Shown here piece by piece: positions 35,123-46,026 of a DNA stretch of 64,000 nucleotides. Position numbers and translations under genes: made by a program. The stretch is from Chamaecrista fasciculata (lineage: Eukaryota > Streptophyta > Magnoliopsida > Fabales > Fabaceae). Below the pieces are notes generated by a model. That model saw only the letters and a list, made by a program, of their open reading frames with translations, made no database searches and had not been told where the DNA came from. Positions within the stretch are counted from its first letter, which is position 1; every line of letters begins with the position of its first letter. The stretch covers positions 1 to 64,000 of the forward strand of contig QANZ01054389.1 of NCBI GenBank assembly GCA_003254925.1, read 5' to 3'.

Positions 35123-35333
35123 TTAAAATTTCAGAGAATCTAGCATATCAAGAATGTGTAGCTAAAAGAAGACTACTATCTCTAGTGGCAATGCACTTCA
35201 AAATTGTGCTAATAAAGAGTTAATGGAGAAAGTAAATGCCTTAGAGGAAACCAAGGGATAACTTTCACAACACAAGCTAAGTTTAACACTCTTTACAAGT
35301 TCTTACAAGATAAGTTTGCCTCGGTTCCATCCT
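35123..35333 (+). pseudogene. Degenerate duplicate of the CACTA terminal exon
   Basis: After an acceptor-like tatag, the sequence resembles 39002-39330: gttaaaatttcagagaatctagc, then ctctagtggcaatgca, and ctttacaagttcttacaagataagttt at the end. The middle, with the GPERHGRVRGMG-like segment, is deleted and the frame is interrupted by a stop (aaccaagggataa). It lies upstream of the N-terminal exons of the same element, so part of the element has been duplicated and rearranged. Similarity extends upstream into the preceding intron (about 35090). Confidence 0.65.
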
Positions 35334-35570
35334 AGCTAGTAATTAGTTGTAATTAGTTGTAACACTCTTTCCATAACACTCTTTATTATGGAAAGATGTT
35401 TATGAAACTTCTTAATTAGTTGTACTATCTACCCTTTTTTTTGTATACTTTGCATATGGAAGACAATCTAATTTTCATTTATTGTTGAATTATTTATGTT
35501 ATTGAAAATTTTGTGATGAAAGCATTCTTGTTTAGTTCAAAACTATCTTCTAATGAGTTATATGCAGAAA

Positions 35571-36402
35571 ATGGAGAGAAAGAGAAAGAATTCAGGAGAA
35601 GCCTTGCTGGAGGACCTTAGGAGCCAAGAAGGGTTTGATACTAGTAGCCCAAATGAAGTTGAAGTTGTAGATCAAGTTGATACTCCACATCTTGCAGATC
35701 AAGCTTCTGATGAAATTGAATTTTTGCCAAAAGAAAAAGATGATCCCTTGCTGGTTTATATAATAGGTGAACATAAGCTTTTTAAATTAGTCATTTTAGC
35801 TAAACTTTTATCTTTGATATTTTAACTTTGCTTTATTTTGTATCGTATATGCATAGACACTACTACTGAAGTGAAAATATGCCGGAAAGTGACAGCAAAG
35901 GAGGTTTGGCAAAAGGCTAGGAATTTGAAGATTAAGATGGACCTCAATAGTAATGGGCATGGAAATGACAATGCTTCAAATTTGCTTGTGAGATTTTTAG
36001 GCAAAATTTCTCGAACTTCGACACTTTGTCCTATACATATTGAAAATTGGCATTTTATGCCAAAAGACAAAAAGGCCCAACAATGGAAATTGGTAGAGGT
36101 AACAATGTGGATCTTTTTATTCTTTTTTCTTTTTATAAATAAATCCATCATCTCCTTATAGTTACATGTTACAAACTAACTTTGGATTCAATAATGTGTT
36201 AAGGATCATTTCTTATTTGACTATGCTGCTGGATGTAAATGGGTAATGAGCACATTGGGTGATAGATTGAAATCTTACAAATATCAGTTAAGATGTAAGT
36301 ACTTCACCCGCTTCAATACCATAGAGGATTTACTTGCAAATCGTCCTCCCATTGTGGATAGTGTTGATTGGTCAGCTTTTGTACGTCATTATAAAGGTCA
36401 AG
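35571..36402 (+). CDS. CACTA transposon protein, N-terminal exons (interrupted)
   Basis: The exons inferred are 35571-35766, 35857-36098 and 36204 to about 36402. The first two introns preserve the frame, for example ending in VYII and resuming with DTTTEVKICRKVTAKEVW. The third exon has DYAAGCKWVMSTLGDRLKSY and LANRPPIVDSVDWSAFVRHY. This is the pattern of the plant Ptta/En/Spm putative transposase family: a chain of basic residues, then a NRP-x(n)-W-x-x-F/L-V motif. An alternative ATG lies upstream in frame at 35553. The reading frame ends at the junction with the copia fragment near 36403. Confidence 0.6.
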
Positions 36403-37273
36403 TCTTCGGTATCTTTCAGGATTGTCAATTAGCTCCCCCTGTCCTCGATAAAGCTTGACATTTGGATCCATCGGAGTATCAACTGGTTTGCAATTCATCA
36501 TGCCTGTCTCTTTTAGTAAATCAAGGGCATACTTCCTTTGTGAAATAGCCACACCAGTACTGGACTGAGCAACCTCGATTCCCAGAAAATATTTAAGCTT
36601 CCCCAAATCTTTAGTTTGGAAGTGAGCAGCCAGATGTTGCTTGAGTTGGGTAATACCTAACTCATCATTACCTGTGATAACAATGTCATCCACATAGACA
36701 ACTAGGTAAATGCACTTGCCTTTTGAGGTATGGCGAAAGAAAACCGAGTGATCAGCTTCACTACGAGTCATCCCAAAGTTTTGAATCACAAAACTAAACC
36801 GGCCGAACCAAGCTCTCGGTGATTGCTTGAGTCCATAAAGAGAACGACGAAGTCGACATACTTTCCCATACTCCCCCTGAGCAACAAAGCCAGGTGGTTG
36901 CTCCATATAGACTTCCTCTTCCAACTCACCATGAAGGAAGGCATTCTTGATATCAAGCTGATAAAGTGGCCAGTGACGAATGGCCGCCATGGATAAGAAG
37001 ACACGAACGGAAGCAATTTTTGCAACAGGAGAGAATGTATCCCCATAGTCCAAGCCAAAGATTTGAGTATATCCTTTGGCCACCAACCGAGCCTTGAGTC
37101 TTTCAATCTGACCATCAGGACCAACTTTAACTGCATAGACCCATCTGCAACCAACCGGAGATTTTCCAAGAGGAAGTGGAACCAAATCCCATGTATTATT
37201 AGAATGCAAAGCAGCCATCTCATCAAGCATGGCTTTTCGCCAACCCGGATGTGCAAGAGCTTCATCGGTAGTC
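36403..37273 (-). mobile_element. Ty1/copia retrotransposon fragment (fossil)
   Basis: On the minus strand this stretch encodes part of a Ty1/copia Pol polyprotein. It covers the reverse transcriptase region, including the FSPVAKIASVRVFLSMAA block, the QLDIKNAFLHGELEEEVYM block and the YVDDIVITG catalytic motif. It begins abruptly at about 36403 inside the CACTA coding sequence and runs into the N gap at 37274. No LTRs, gag or integrase are visible outside the gap, so it is a broken, truncated remnant in the sequence available. The well-preserved protein motifs suggest a fairly young insertion, but without LTR pairs its age cannot be estimated. Confidence 0.85.
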
Positions 37274-38178
37274 NNNNNNNNNNNNNNNNNNNNNNNNNNN
37301 NNNNNNNNNNNNNNNNNNNNNNNNNNNNNNNNNNNNNNNNNNNNNNNNNNNNNNNNNNNNNNNNNNNNNNNNNNNNNNNNNNNNNNNNNNNNNNNNNNNN
37401 NNNNNNNNNNNNNNNNNNNNNNNNNNNNNNNNNNNNNNNNNNNNNNNNNNNNNNNNNNNNNNNNNNNNNNNNNNNNNNNNNNNNNNNNNNNNNNNNNNNN
37501 NNNNNNNNNNNNNNNNNNNNNNNNNNNNNNNNNNNNNNNNNNNNNNNNNNNNNNNNNNNNNNNNNNNNNNNNNNNNNNNNNNNNNNNNNNNNNNNNNNNN
37601 NNNNNNNNNNNNNNNNNNNNNNNNNNNNNNNNNNNNNNNNNNNNNNNNNNNNNNNNNNNNNNNNNNNNNNNNNNNNNNNNNNNNNNNNNNNNNNNNNNNN
37701 NNNNNNNNNNNNNNNNNNNNNNNNNNNNNNNNNNNNNNNNNNNNNNNNNNNNNNNNNNNNNNNNNNNNNNNNNNNNNNNNNNNNNNNNNNNNNNNNNNNN
37801 NNNNNNNNNNNNNNNNNNNNNNNNNNNNNNNNNNNNNNNNNNNNNNNNNNNNNNNNNNNNNNNNNNNNNNNNNNNNNNNNNNNNNNNNNNNNNNNNNNNN
37901 NNNNNNNNNNNNNNNNNNNNNNNNNNNNNNNNNNNNNNNNNNNNNNNNNNNNNNNNNNNNNNNNNNNNNNNNNNNNNNNNNNNNNNNNNNNNNNNNNNNN
38001 NNNNNNNNNNNNNNNNNNNNNNNNNNNNNNNNNNNNNNNNNNNNNNNNNNNNNNNNNNNNNNNNNNNNNNNNNNNNNNNNNNNNNNNNNNNNNNNNNNNN
38101 NNNNNNNNNNNNNNNNNNNNNNNNNNNNNNNNNNNNNNNNNNNNNNNNNNNNNNNNNNNNNNNNNNNNNNNNNNNNNN
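37274..38178. other. Assembly gap of 905 N
   Basis: An undefined stretch between the copia fragment and the downstream half of the CACTA element. It probably hides more retrotransposon sequence and the CACTA junction. Long apparent ORFs across it come from undefined bases. Confidence 0.95.
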
Positions 38179-38207
38179 CATACTTACACTGATTATGTTA
38201 ATTGTAG

Positions 38208-39367
38208 GTAAAAACATTAGGGAGAGGTGTATGCCGAGGTGAGGTTATCTTGTCAACTCTACTGAAGAAAAATGGAAGTTACGTGAGTGATGAAGCAAAG
38301 AGTTTGGCAGTGAGTTAAATGATGTTATTGTTTATTTTTGGTTTCTTGACAATGCTTCTTGATCCTAACTACTGAACTGATTTATTATTATTTCTTGTAC
38401 TGCATCATGGGCTGATTATATTGATTTATTAATGTTGGTGGATACTGGTAAAAGGCTTTTTTGTACTGCATTTTTGGTACTGCATTTTTGGTTACTTGAC
38501 AATGCTTGGACTGATTGATTTATTAATCTTGGGCTAATTGATTTATTATTGTTTCTTGTACTGCAGTTTTGGTTTCTAATTAGTAGAGTTGACAATTAGA
38601 AAATAGAATTAGTAGGTTATCTTGGGCTGATTTTTTAATATTGACTAATTAGTAGGATAATTAGAAAATAGAATTGGTAATATAAAAGTTTTTTTGTCCC
38701 GGCTGACTAGCTAGACTAGATTAGATATGCATGAAACCATAAAAAAAAAAGAAACAAAAGTTTTTTACTCTGTTTCTGCAGTAGTCATACCCCATTTACA
38801 AGTTTCTGCATGATTGTTCATTGTTGTTAAGTATAGTAGTAGTGTACTTCATATCTGGTTAGCTACTCAACTTGGCCTTCATGATCTTTCAATTATTCTG
38901 AACATGTATGTCAACTGATACCTTTTTTAGAATCTATATAGCATTGTCTTCTCAAACTTCTTTTTATCAAGTTTGTAATGAGATGCTAATTTCTTTTGTA
39001 GGCTAAAATTTCAGAAAATCTAGCAGAAGATCAAGAGCGTGCAGCTTTGTTGGGTGTACCTTCACAGATTTTTGCTGAACCAAATGATGCAATAGGAAAA
39101 GCATTGGGACCTGAACGTCACGGTCGTGTTCGTGGCATGGGAGTTGGTCTTTGTCCCTCTGGTGTGTTTGGATTGCAAGCTTCTTTGGTTAACTCAAGGA
39201 AGACTAATATCTCTAGTGGCAATGCACCTCAAAATTGTGTTGAAGAGTTGATGAAGACCAAGGCAGAACTTTCACAAACTCAAGCTAAGCTGAGCACTCT
39301 TTACAAGTTCTTACAAGATAAGTTTGGCTTCGAAGTTCCAAATCTTGATGATGTTCAACGACTTTAG
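38208..39367 (+). CDS. CACTA transposon protein, C-terminal exons
   Basis: Exons 38208-38309 and 39002-39367 join in phase. The first reads VKTLGRGVCRGEV, then LLKKNGSYVSDEAKSLA. The second reads AKISENLAEDQERAA, then IGKALGPERHGRVRGMGVG, and ends in a heptad-like tail (KTKAELSQTQAKLSTLYKFL) with a stop at 39365-39367. LGPER/H-x-GRVRG-x-G is a hallmark of plant En/Spm-type transposon proteins. The upstream part of the protein is separated by the copia fragment and gap, so the gene is not intact here. Confidence 0.65.
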
Positions 39368-39629
39368 GATCTATGGTTTTTGGGATATTACTTAAGTTAG
39401 GATCTATGGTTTTTGGTTTTACTTAAATTAGGATCTATGTATTTTGATTTTACTTAAATTAGGAACTATATATACATGTTTTGTTTCATCTTAAAAAGTA
39501 GTTGTGAATTTGGTTGAATATTATTTTGAATATGTAGTATGAGTATTATATTTTTATTACCATTTTGAGTATTCAAAAGTGATGTAGCTTGCTTTAATCT
39601 TTTTTTTTTTAAAAAAATTCCTTAAACTT

Positions 39630-40046
39630 AGCCACGGTAATAAGCGTACCTAATATAGTGAATGTAAAATGCAGCCAAAATGTTTGCCACGGTTAAAAGC
39701 GTGGCTATCATCGCGGGTGCACATAACTAATTAATTTAGCCACGGTCAACGCCGTGGCTATTTATTTCGAGAACAGTAACTGAAACGATTTTACCACGCT
39801 GACTACCGTGGCTAAATGCAACAATTATTGGGGTGGAGAAATTGAATCAAATTTAGTGACGGTCATTACCGTGGTAAACTACCGTTTAGCAACGCTTATT
39901 ACCGTGCCTAAGCAAATGTTACCACGGCCAAGATTGCCGTGACAAACCTTAAAAGGCGACACCACTTTTGCCACGGAAGGGCCTACCGTGGCTAACATGG
40001 TTGGCGACGGTAATTTCTGCTCTTAGCCACGGTTTTAACCGTGGCT
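39630..40046. repeat. CACTA subterminal repeat array
   Basis: About ten variants of GCCACGGTnnnnnnGCGTGGC or ACCGTGGC face each other within about 420 bp, ending with the palindrome tagccacggttttaaccgtg. Fewer related motifs (taccgtggcaaa, ccgtagcaac) lie near the left end at about 32925-33030. In En/Spm such arrays bind TNPA and bring the ends together. Confidence 0.65.
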
Positions 40047-40068
40047 AAACTCCATTTTTTTTTTCAGT

Positions 40069-41594
40069 TTTAGTTCGAGAAAGTATGAAGACTTCTTTAA
40101 AACTTTTTTTTTTGGTTCATAGAATGTTAATTAATACCTCACCTAATCAAGCAAGATTCACTGATGAGAGATTGTTTTGGTATATCCAGATCTAACTACA
40201 ATTATATCCCCAACATTATATTAGTTGTAGGTCCACATTATTTAAACAGTGTCGATAGGTTTTAACATGTGAAAAGTTTTTAATTTAGACAAAAAGTATT
40301 TTTGATATTTTCAAATTATAAGATACCTTAGTTGTGATCCCAATTTCTTTTTTTTTTTTTTAGTTAATTGTATCTTGAGATTTAATGACGTCTAAATCGT
40401 CAACGAAAAATATTGACATAATATTGACCTCAATATTTTTGGAATATAATTGACAAAAAAGTAAAAGTTTAGTGATATAACTAATATCAATGTAAAAATT
40501 TTAGGGTACAATTGACACCAAAATAAAGTAGGAAAAAAAAGTCACTTTTTATGTCACTATAATGTCAGCATTTTCTGTTAACAATTTTGATGTTATTAGA
40601 CCTTGGAGTACAATTGAGTCAAATATAAAAGTTTGAGGATATAATTGACCATAAAAAATTTTTGGAGGTACAATTAACACTTACCACTAAATTTTAGGGT
40701 ACCGTGGGTACTTTGCCTTTTATTAAAAGATATTTCTTTGTTGTAATTAACTAATGTCTCAAAGATTACATGTATGAAAAGAATTATTATTAAGTGTTGG
40801 ATTTTGGAGCCTAAATATTTGTTGGAAAAATCAAATTGGATCATGGGTTGACTTGTTGAAAAGATTGCGAAGAGATGAAGAAAGCGATAATGGAACAACC
40901 CCAACCCCAAACGGGAGCCCCATGCGCCACCCGAAGTGGGCTTGTGCTAGTGGCACAACATCGAATTAAAATCACACATCAGACATATTCAATTTATGAG
41001 CTCTCTTTTCCTATAAATAGGGATGTCTCTTCACTATTTCAATTGCACGTGTTAGACAAAGAGTTCTTATATTGGCAAAACTTACATAGTTTTATATTTT
41101 ATCTCTTTAGAGTTATTTCGCGATTAGCTAAACACGAATATACTTCTAATATCTAGAGCGAGATTTGGTAGAGTTTTCTTGGAATTCATGTACATAAAAT
41201 CAATGTTTAAAGATCATTCTTGATAAAATAAGGGCATTAACAAGATCTAAAATATTAATGATGACGTATAAATTAATAACTTTTATAATATATTTTTAGT
41301 ACTTGTCTACACTATACTATTATTTGCATTTTAATTCTTAAATGACTTTGAAATCCTACAAAAAGAATGAGCATTTTAATTAAACAATTGATTGATAAAA
41401 TTTTTCTACAAATCTTAACTAAAGTAGTCAAGTATTCTGATCAGAAAAATCAAATTAAAAAAAAAAGTTTATTCAACCGTACAGTAGAAGTTTGCACCTT
41501 TTTGGCTTTGGGTTTTGCAATCTGCCTTCTTTATCTTTATCAGTGTCAATATAATTAACTGTTTATGGGACAAAATTTCCCAATTAAAATCTGC
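40069..41594. other. Intergenic, no gene seen
   Basis: AT-rich DNA between the CACTA element and the F-box gene promoter. It contains an inverted-repeat element at about 40289-40717. Short ORFs (40875-41156, 41367-41558) have no recognisable content. Confidence 0.5.
40289..40717. mobile_element. Inverted-repeat element related to the one at 1771-1996
   Basis: Ends resemble each other weakly as inverted repeats: left gacaaaaagtatttttg, right in reverse complement ggcaaagtacccacgg. The right half carries gtacaattgag, ataattgacc and gtacaattaac motifs matching those in the 1771-1996 element. It is probably a diverged member of the same MITE-like family. The target duplication is unclear. Confidence 0.35.
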
Positions 41595-43480
41595 CACGTG
41601 GTGCACCTACACATCAGCATAAGTGCATAACCTACGACAACCGAATCTCTTCTGCTGTTTTTACAGAGATCCCCGATGCACTATCTATGGATTAGCATTC
41701 TGCCACGTGTAGGGATGAAAGCCAATGGCATATCGTGCACACCACGTGTCGGTTAAAGGGAAAATCGAGAGGAATATTCTGGAAATCTCCTATCAATCAT
41801 GGCATCATGAAGTAAGACGAAAAATGCAATCGCGCCACGTGTCCCCTCCACTCTCATCGAAACGGAGTACGTGGCATTAAGATAGATGGCAAATGACTGT
41901 CTCCGAGAATCGGGTGCGGTACCTATGTTCTGTTATGCTGTCAACATCGTTTGTCTTCAAGCTGACGATGAAACGCGCTCCAACTCCAAAAATATCTTGA
42001 GATTCAAATCATCAGACTTATTAGATTAGATTTATTTAATCATATTTAATCATTTATAATTTTATATATATTACGTTATTTACCCTAATATTATATTAAA
42101 GTGCCTTAAAACGTATTACATGCTCTGTGATAATTTTAAGGGGACAGGGCTTTGCTTAATTAGGGTGGTCTGCAAAGTTGAAGGAAAAAACACACCATAA
42201 GATTGAGTTCCGCCAAATACTTAAACATTTAATTTGGATCATTCTTTTAATTTATATTTTATTTTTTAAAATAATTTTATAAATAAGTTTTCAAACTAAT
42301 ATTGTCAGAATTAGGTTAGATTAAACATTTGATCAATCCAATCACTTGTAAGAGTGAAGAACGAGTTAGTTCAACTTTAAAAATTATTTTAACAATTAAA
42401 ACAATGAAAATCGTAAAAATCAAATTAAATTAGTAAATCAATAAAAAATCGTCTAGTTTACTTTAAATACTAAAATCTTATTGTAACCATTCAAATATTA
42501 ATATTTTTTTAATTTAGTCCCTCATTTTTCTCTCTATTAAGTCTCTAAAAAAATTGTTTTATTATTAATTTTAGCTTCTTTATTATAAATTGTTTTACTT
42601 TGATTAAACAAGAATTGACGTTGAAGTTCTTTTTTTTGGTCGTTTTTAAGCGTTGAAGTATATTAGAGTATTAGACACAGATGGAAGAAGGGGAAAAAGT
42701 AGGTGGACAATATTCCCAATCCCAAATTCCATAATTATTCCCAACTAACAAAAAAACCGCGTAGGCAGCGCCAAGCCCTCAATGATTATGGGTGCAGAGC
42801 CAGAAATAGTAAGATGATATATATGGAGAGTGGGTGTCCAACACAACACGCCTGCTAAAGGCAAAATTAAAAGATATTTCCACCAAGACAAATTAAAGCT
42901 GTTCATTAGCTTTATTTTCATACATATGCTACCTGACAAAGCATGCCTTCCATTTTAAATTTGCTCCATACTCCATGACCATGACCAACCCCATTCGTTT
43001 TTTTTAACTCCACTTCCTACTAAATCCTAATCCCATCCCATCCATCACCACTTGATGCCTATACTCATTCTACCAGGCACATGTGTTGGCTTGTCCTAGC
43101 GCCACGTGTAGAAGCAGCATTAGCAGATTGAGTGGGGATTAAAAAATGGATAATTCTGGTGGCACTCGTGTCCAACACACCCTCGTACCCGAAAGCCACG
43201 TAATCAATCCCCTGATATTTTCGAGTCTCAAAAAAAGATATTTTTTAACATCTCGGTCCAAGGGGGACACGTGGCGACAACTGCTGCCTCGATCTGGTCA
43301 ATGACGTTACGCCTCGATTCTCTCTCACGGCAGGCATTTCAGTAATATTATATACTGCCAACACGTGTCCGGCGTCCAATCACAAGACGCAACGTGTATC
43401 CGTCCGTAACAGGATATATGGGTCCACCATCCCCTGTAGGAAACGTGTTGGAGCAGTCCATGAAATTATATAGAGCCCGA
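41595..43480 (+). promoter_or_regulatory. G-box/ABRE-dense promoter of the EID1-like F-box gene
   Basis: Seven CACGTG hexamers occur upstream of the F-box ORF: 41595, 41704, 41743, 41836, 43103, 43268 and 43362 (first base). An ACGTGGC variant is at 41870, and further ACGTG cores lie near 43393 and 43443. Several have the CCACGTGTC or GACACGTGGC context of ABA-responsive elements bound by ABF/AREB bZIP factors. TATA-like runs lie at about 43467-43472 (attatatag) and 43345-43354 (attatatac). The motif density is far above that elsewhere in the window. Arabidopsis EDL3 is ABA- and stress-induced, which fits, but regulation of this gene is inferred. Confidence 0.7.
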
Positions 43481-43525
43481 AGAAGAATAAGTAAGATATG
43501 GCTGTGTTTCCCGAAGATCAAAAAA

Positions 43526-44371
43526 ATGAGTGTGGCGAAGCAGCGACTCCGACCAAACCCTCGGAGTCCGAGCGAGGGATCCGGATCCGGAGAGTCATCG
43601 GGCATATTGAGTGAGCGAGTGTTGGTTCTGATGTTCGAGTCCATAAAGTGGGACCTACGAACCCTGTGCGTGACAGCGTCGTTGAACCAGAAGCTACGAG
43701 CCGTGGCGAAGAGACTGTTGTGGCGCGAGATGTGCGTGTATCGCGCACCGCGTATGGTAGCAGCATTGGCGAGCGGTGCGCCGAATGGAAGAATAGGAGG
43801 AGGGTGGGACGCACTGGCGAAACTCATGGTATACTGCTGCGGGCATAATTTGAGGGTGTCGGGTCACTTAGTGAAATCGTCGAGATTCTCGAAGACGTCG
43901 GGTCGGAGCTTTTTAACGAAGAAGTGTAGGGGAGATTTATTGTATGTGAGCGATCCGTGTGAGCATAGGATGGGGGATATGGAGGATGATTTGGGAATAT
44001 ACAGAGGAGTGTTTCAAGGATTCATGAGATCACGAACCCTAGCCTGCTTGATCCGACGCCAAGTCCAGCTCGAGTTAATTGTGCGCTGTCCATATTGTGG
44101 TGCTCGGGTTTGGAGTATGACCAAAGCTAGGCTTGTTCCCCGAAGCGCCTCCAGAAGGCTCGGCTCGCATGATGGAGCCATCGACTACTTTGTTTGTGTT
44201 AATGGACACCTCCATGGAACTTGTTGGCTAGTGCCTTTGTCCTCCGATGACAATAATAGTGATCCTGATCCTGACGAAAGCGACAACGACAACGACAACG
44301 ACGAGCTTCATCAACCTGCTACCAATGGAAGTATGAGCTCCATCGGAGAGGATATAGTGGAAGATGGGTGA
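43526..44371 (+). CDS. EDL3: EID1-like F-box protein (EDL3 type)
   Basis: An intronless ORF of 281 residues from the ATG at 43526. An F-box-like segment lies at about residues 25-70 (GILSERVLVLMFESIKWD, then LRAVAKRLLWREMCV). The conserved middle has MVAALASGAP and GGGWDALAKLMVYCCG. A Cys/His-rich C-terminal part (CPYCGARVW, then FVCVNGHLHGTCWLVPLSSD) is characteristic of EID1 and EDL proteins. It ends in an acidic Asp/Asn tail. EID1-like proteins act in SCF E3 ubiquitin ligases; EDL3 in Arabidopsis is a positive regulator of ABA signalling. The frame stays open upstream with ATGs at 43418 and 43460, but family proteins start close to the F-box and a TATA-like run overlaps that stretch, so 43526 is preferred. 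Its closest paralogue identity is inferred. Confidence 0.88.
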   Translation: MSVAKQRLRPNPRSPSEGSGSGESSGILSERVLVLMFESIKWDLRTLCVTASLNQKLRAVAKRLLWREMCVYRAPRMVAALASGAPNGRIGGGWDALAKLMVYCCGHNLRVSGHLVKSSRFSKTSGRSFLTKKCRGDLLYVSDPCEHRMGDMEDDLGIYRGVFQGFMRSRTLACLIRRQVQLELIVRCPYCGARVWSMTKARLVPRSASRRLGSHDGAIDYFVCVNGHLHGTCWLVPLSSDDNNSDPDPDESDNDNDNDELHQPATNGSMSSIGEDIVEDG

Positions 44372-46026
44372 ACTCTTCTAATATTCACTGCGTACAAATT
44401 AAATTCTTCTGCCTCGTACCACTCATTTGCGTTTTTCATTTAACTCTAGGCCTGTAATAAAGTAATTTCTGTTAGGCATTAGTATAATTCTCTGTTCCAA
44501 CTTCCAAAGTTGAGTACGCATATACAGTGGAAGTAGGAACAATAGTGAGTGATTATGAACACTACTCTTGAAGAGGCCCATTGATTGCTGATTATACAGT
44601 TTCTTGTTTAAACATTATTGTAGACTGTGGTAGCTAGTACACAGTTTCATTTTTCCGGGCCATGCATTTAGAGTAATGCATGTATGTACATTATTTATAT
44701 CCCTATAATACATACCCGCCTTATCTTTTTGGCTACGCTTACTGTAACTTTGAAGGGAGGTCAACGCATTTTCTAGAAATGAACCCCACGCGAGGCTCCT
44801 GCGCGTGGATACTCTCTGTTCCCTACTTTGTAAAGGAAATGTGAAAGAAGATGTATTAATTCATCTATTTTACTAGATTGGTTGTTGTTGCCTTTTATAG
44901 AATTAGACACTTCTAAAATTATTATTATTCATTTATTTATTTTGGCCAATACTAAATATTGTTATTGAATGAGACACTTGTTTAACTCGTGAGTCCAAAA
45001 ACGTTAGAAAAAGCGTGGCAGCTGTAACGGCAAACGATAGTTCCCGATTCTTTTGTGGCGGGCTCAATTAATGGCTCTGCTGTCATTCGCTCCACTTGGC
45101 ACTTCTCGGGAAATTCGTTACCGTATTATTCGAAAATGGACAAGTTGCCGACGAGTCCATGCATTTTCCTCTGTTTTGACATCGGGGAAGCACGATCAAC
45201 GAAAGCAAAAGCGAAAGAAATTACGGTTAGCGGATTAACCTACCCAATCCATCGTTCCATAACATGAGAATCAACATATTGTTGACTGAAGATTTTTTTC
45301 CTCACCATTTCTCGCTTATCAAACTTGGCTCAAGTCATCGCCGCATGGAGATTCAATTGTTTACAATTCGTCACCATTGATCTTTATCTTCAAAATTTGT
45401 GCGCCTTGTACGTCTCCTGCATTGTGTTTTCTTTTACAAGTCTGCGAAATGCTTGATTAATTAGATTCAATTTTCAGCTAGTTTTTATATCTATTTTATC
45501 TTGTTTGACTGATTTGACAAATAAAGTTGTCTTGAGGATTAAAATCAAACAGTTTCTACAATTCAATTTAATATACATTGACTGGTTCCACGAGAAAACA
45601 CTAGAATTGAACTATGGTATGCCATTCTCAAATGTTTGGTTCCAGGAAATCTCGAGCAATCACGAGGGTTTGTTTGATTAATGTGAAAAATGCGTGGTTC
45701 TCGTTGTTTTTCTTTTATTCTTTCCTGAATCTTTCTCTGCTTTATCAATTTGAACATGTTCATCTTAAAACGCCGAGTAGTCAATGTTGCTATCGGCATT
45801 AGTAGATCATCACAAGCTCCTAACAGGGAAGCATAATATTAAGGCATAAACTCTGCAGAGGTGATTGAGGCATGGAAACTTAAGAGAGCACGTCTAATTC
45901 ATCAATTGAATGAGGATAAAACAGATATTGACTCAAAATAGTATGGTATGCTAGGAAAAGACAGGAAAAAAATTAATTGTTTCTATATGAATTTTGGTGC
46001 AGATTGAGTGGTTATAAGGAGAGAAA
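44372..46026. other. Intergenic and 5' leader of the OSCA gene
   Basis: Holds the 3' UTR of the F-box gene, then AT-rich DNA, then the probable OSCA leader. A 5' UTR intron is likely, since ggtgcag at about 45997-46003 is an acceptor just before the leader bases that precede the ATG. A GT donor near 45410 (gtacgtctcc) is one candidate. Short ORFs at 45053-45267 and 45614-45802 show no family features. Confidence 0.45.

Larger units (their letters stand above)
32898..40068 (+). mobile_element. CACTA (En/Spm) DNA transposon, rearranged
   Basis: The left end, CACTACAAAAAA at 32898, is the CACTA terminus. The right 400 bp (39630-40046) hold about ten subterminal repeats in both orientations built on GCCACGGT and ACCGTGGC, the kind bound by the TNPA protein in En/Spm. 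The right terminus is diverged (ttttttttcag near 40060 instead of TTTTTTGTAGTG), so that end is approximate and no 3-bp target duplication could be confirmed. Inside are plant En/Spm-type ORFs (separate entries), a degenerate duplicate of the last coding exon at 35123-35333, a Ty1/copia fragment and a 905-base N gap. No catalytic TNPD-type transposase is visible, so the copy looks non-autonomous. Confidence 0.75.

Noticed and set aside
36313-38242. Very long ORFs spanning the N block on both strands
   Set aside because: Most of their length is undefined bases. Only the copia-like part up to 37273 has sequence support.
43394-43525. In-frame N-terminal extension of the F-box ORF
   Set aside because: The upstream limit begins with GTG, not ATG, and overlaps a TATA-like run. 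Family members start near the F-box. ATGs at 43418 and 43460 remain less likely alternatives.
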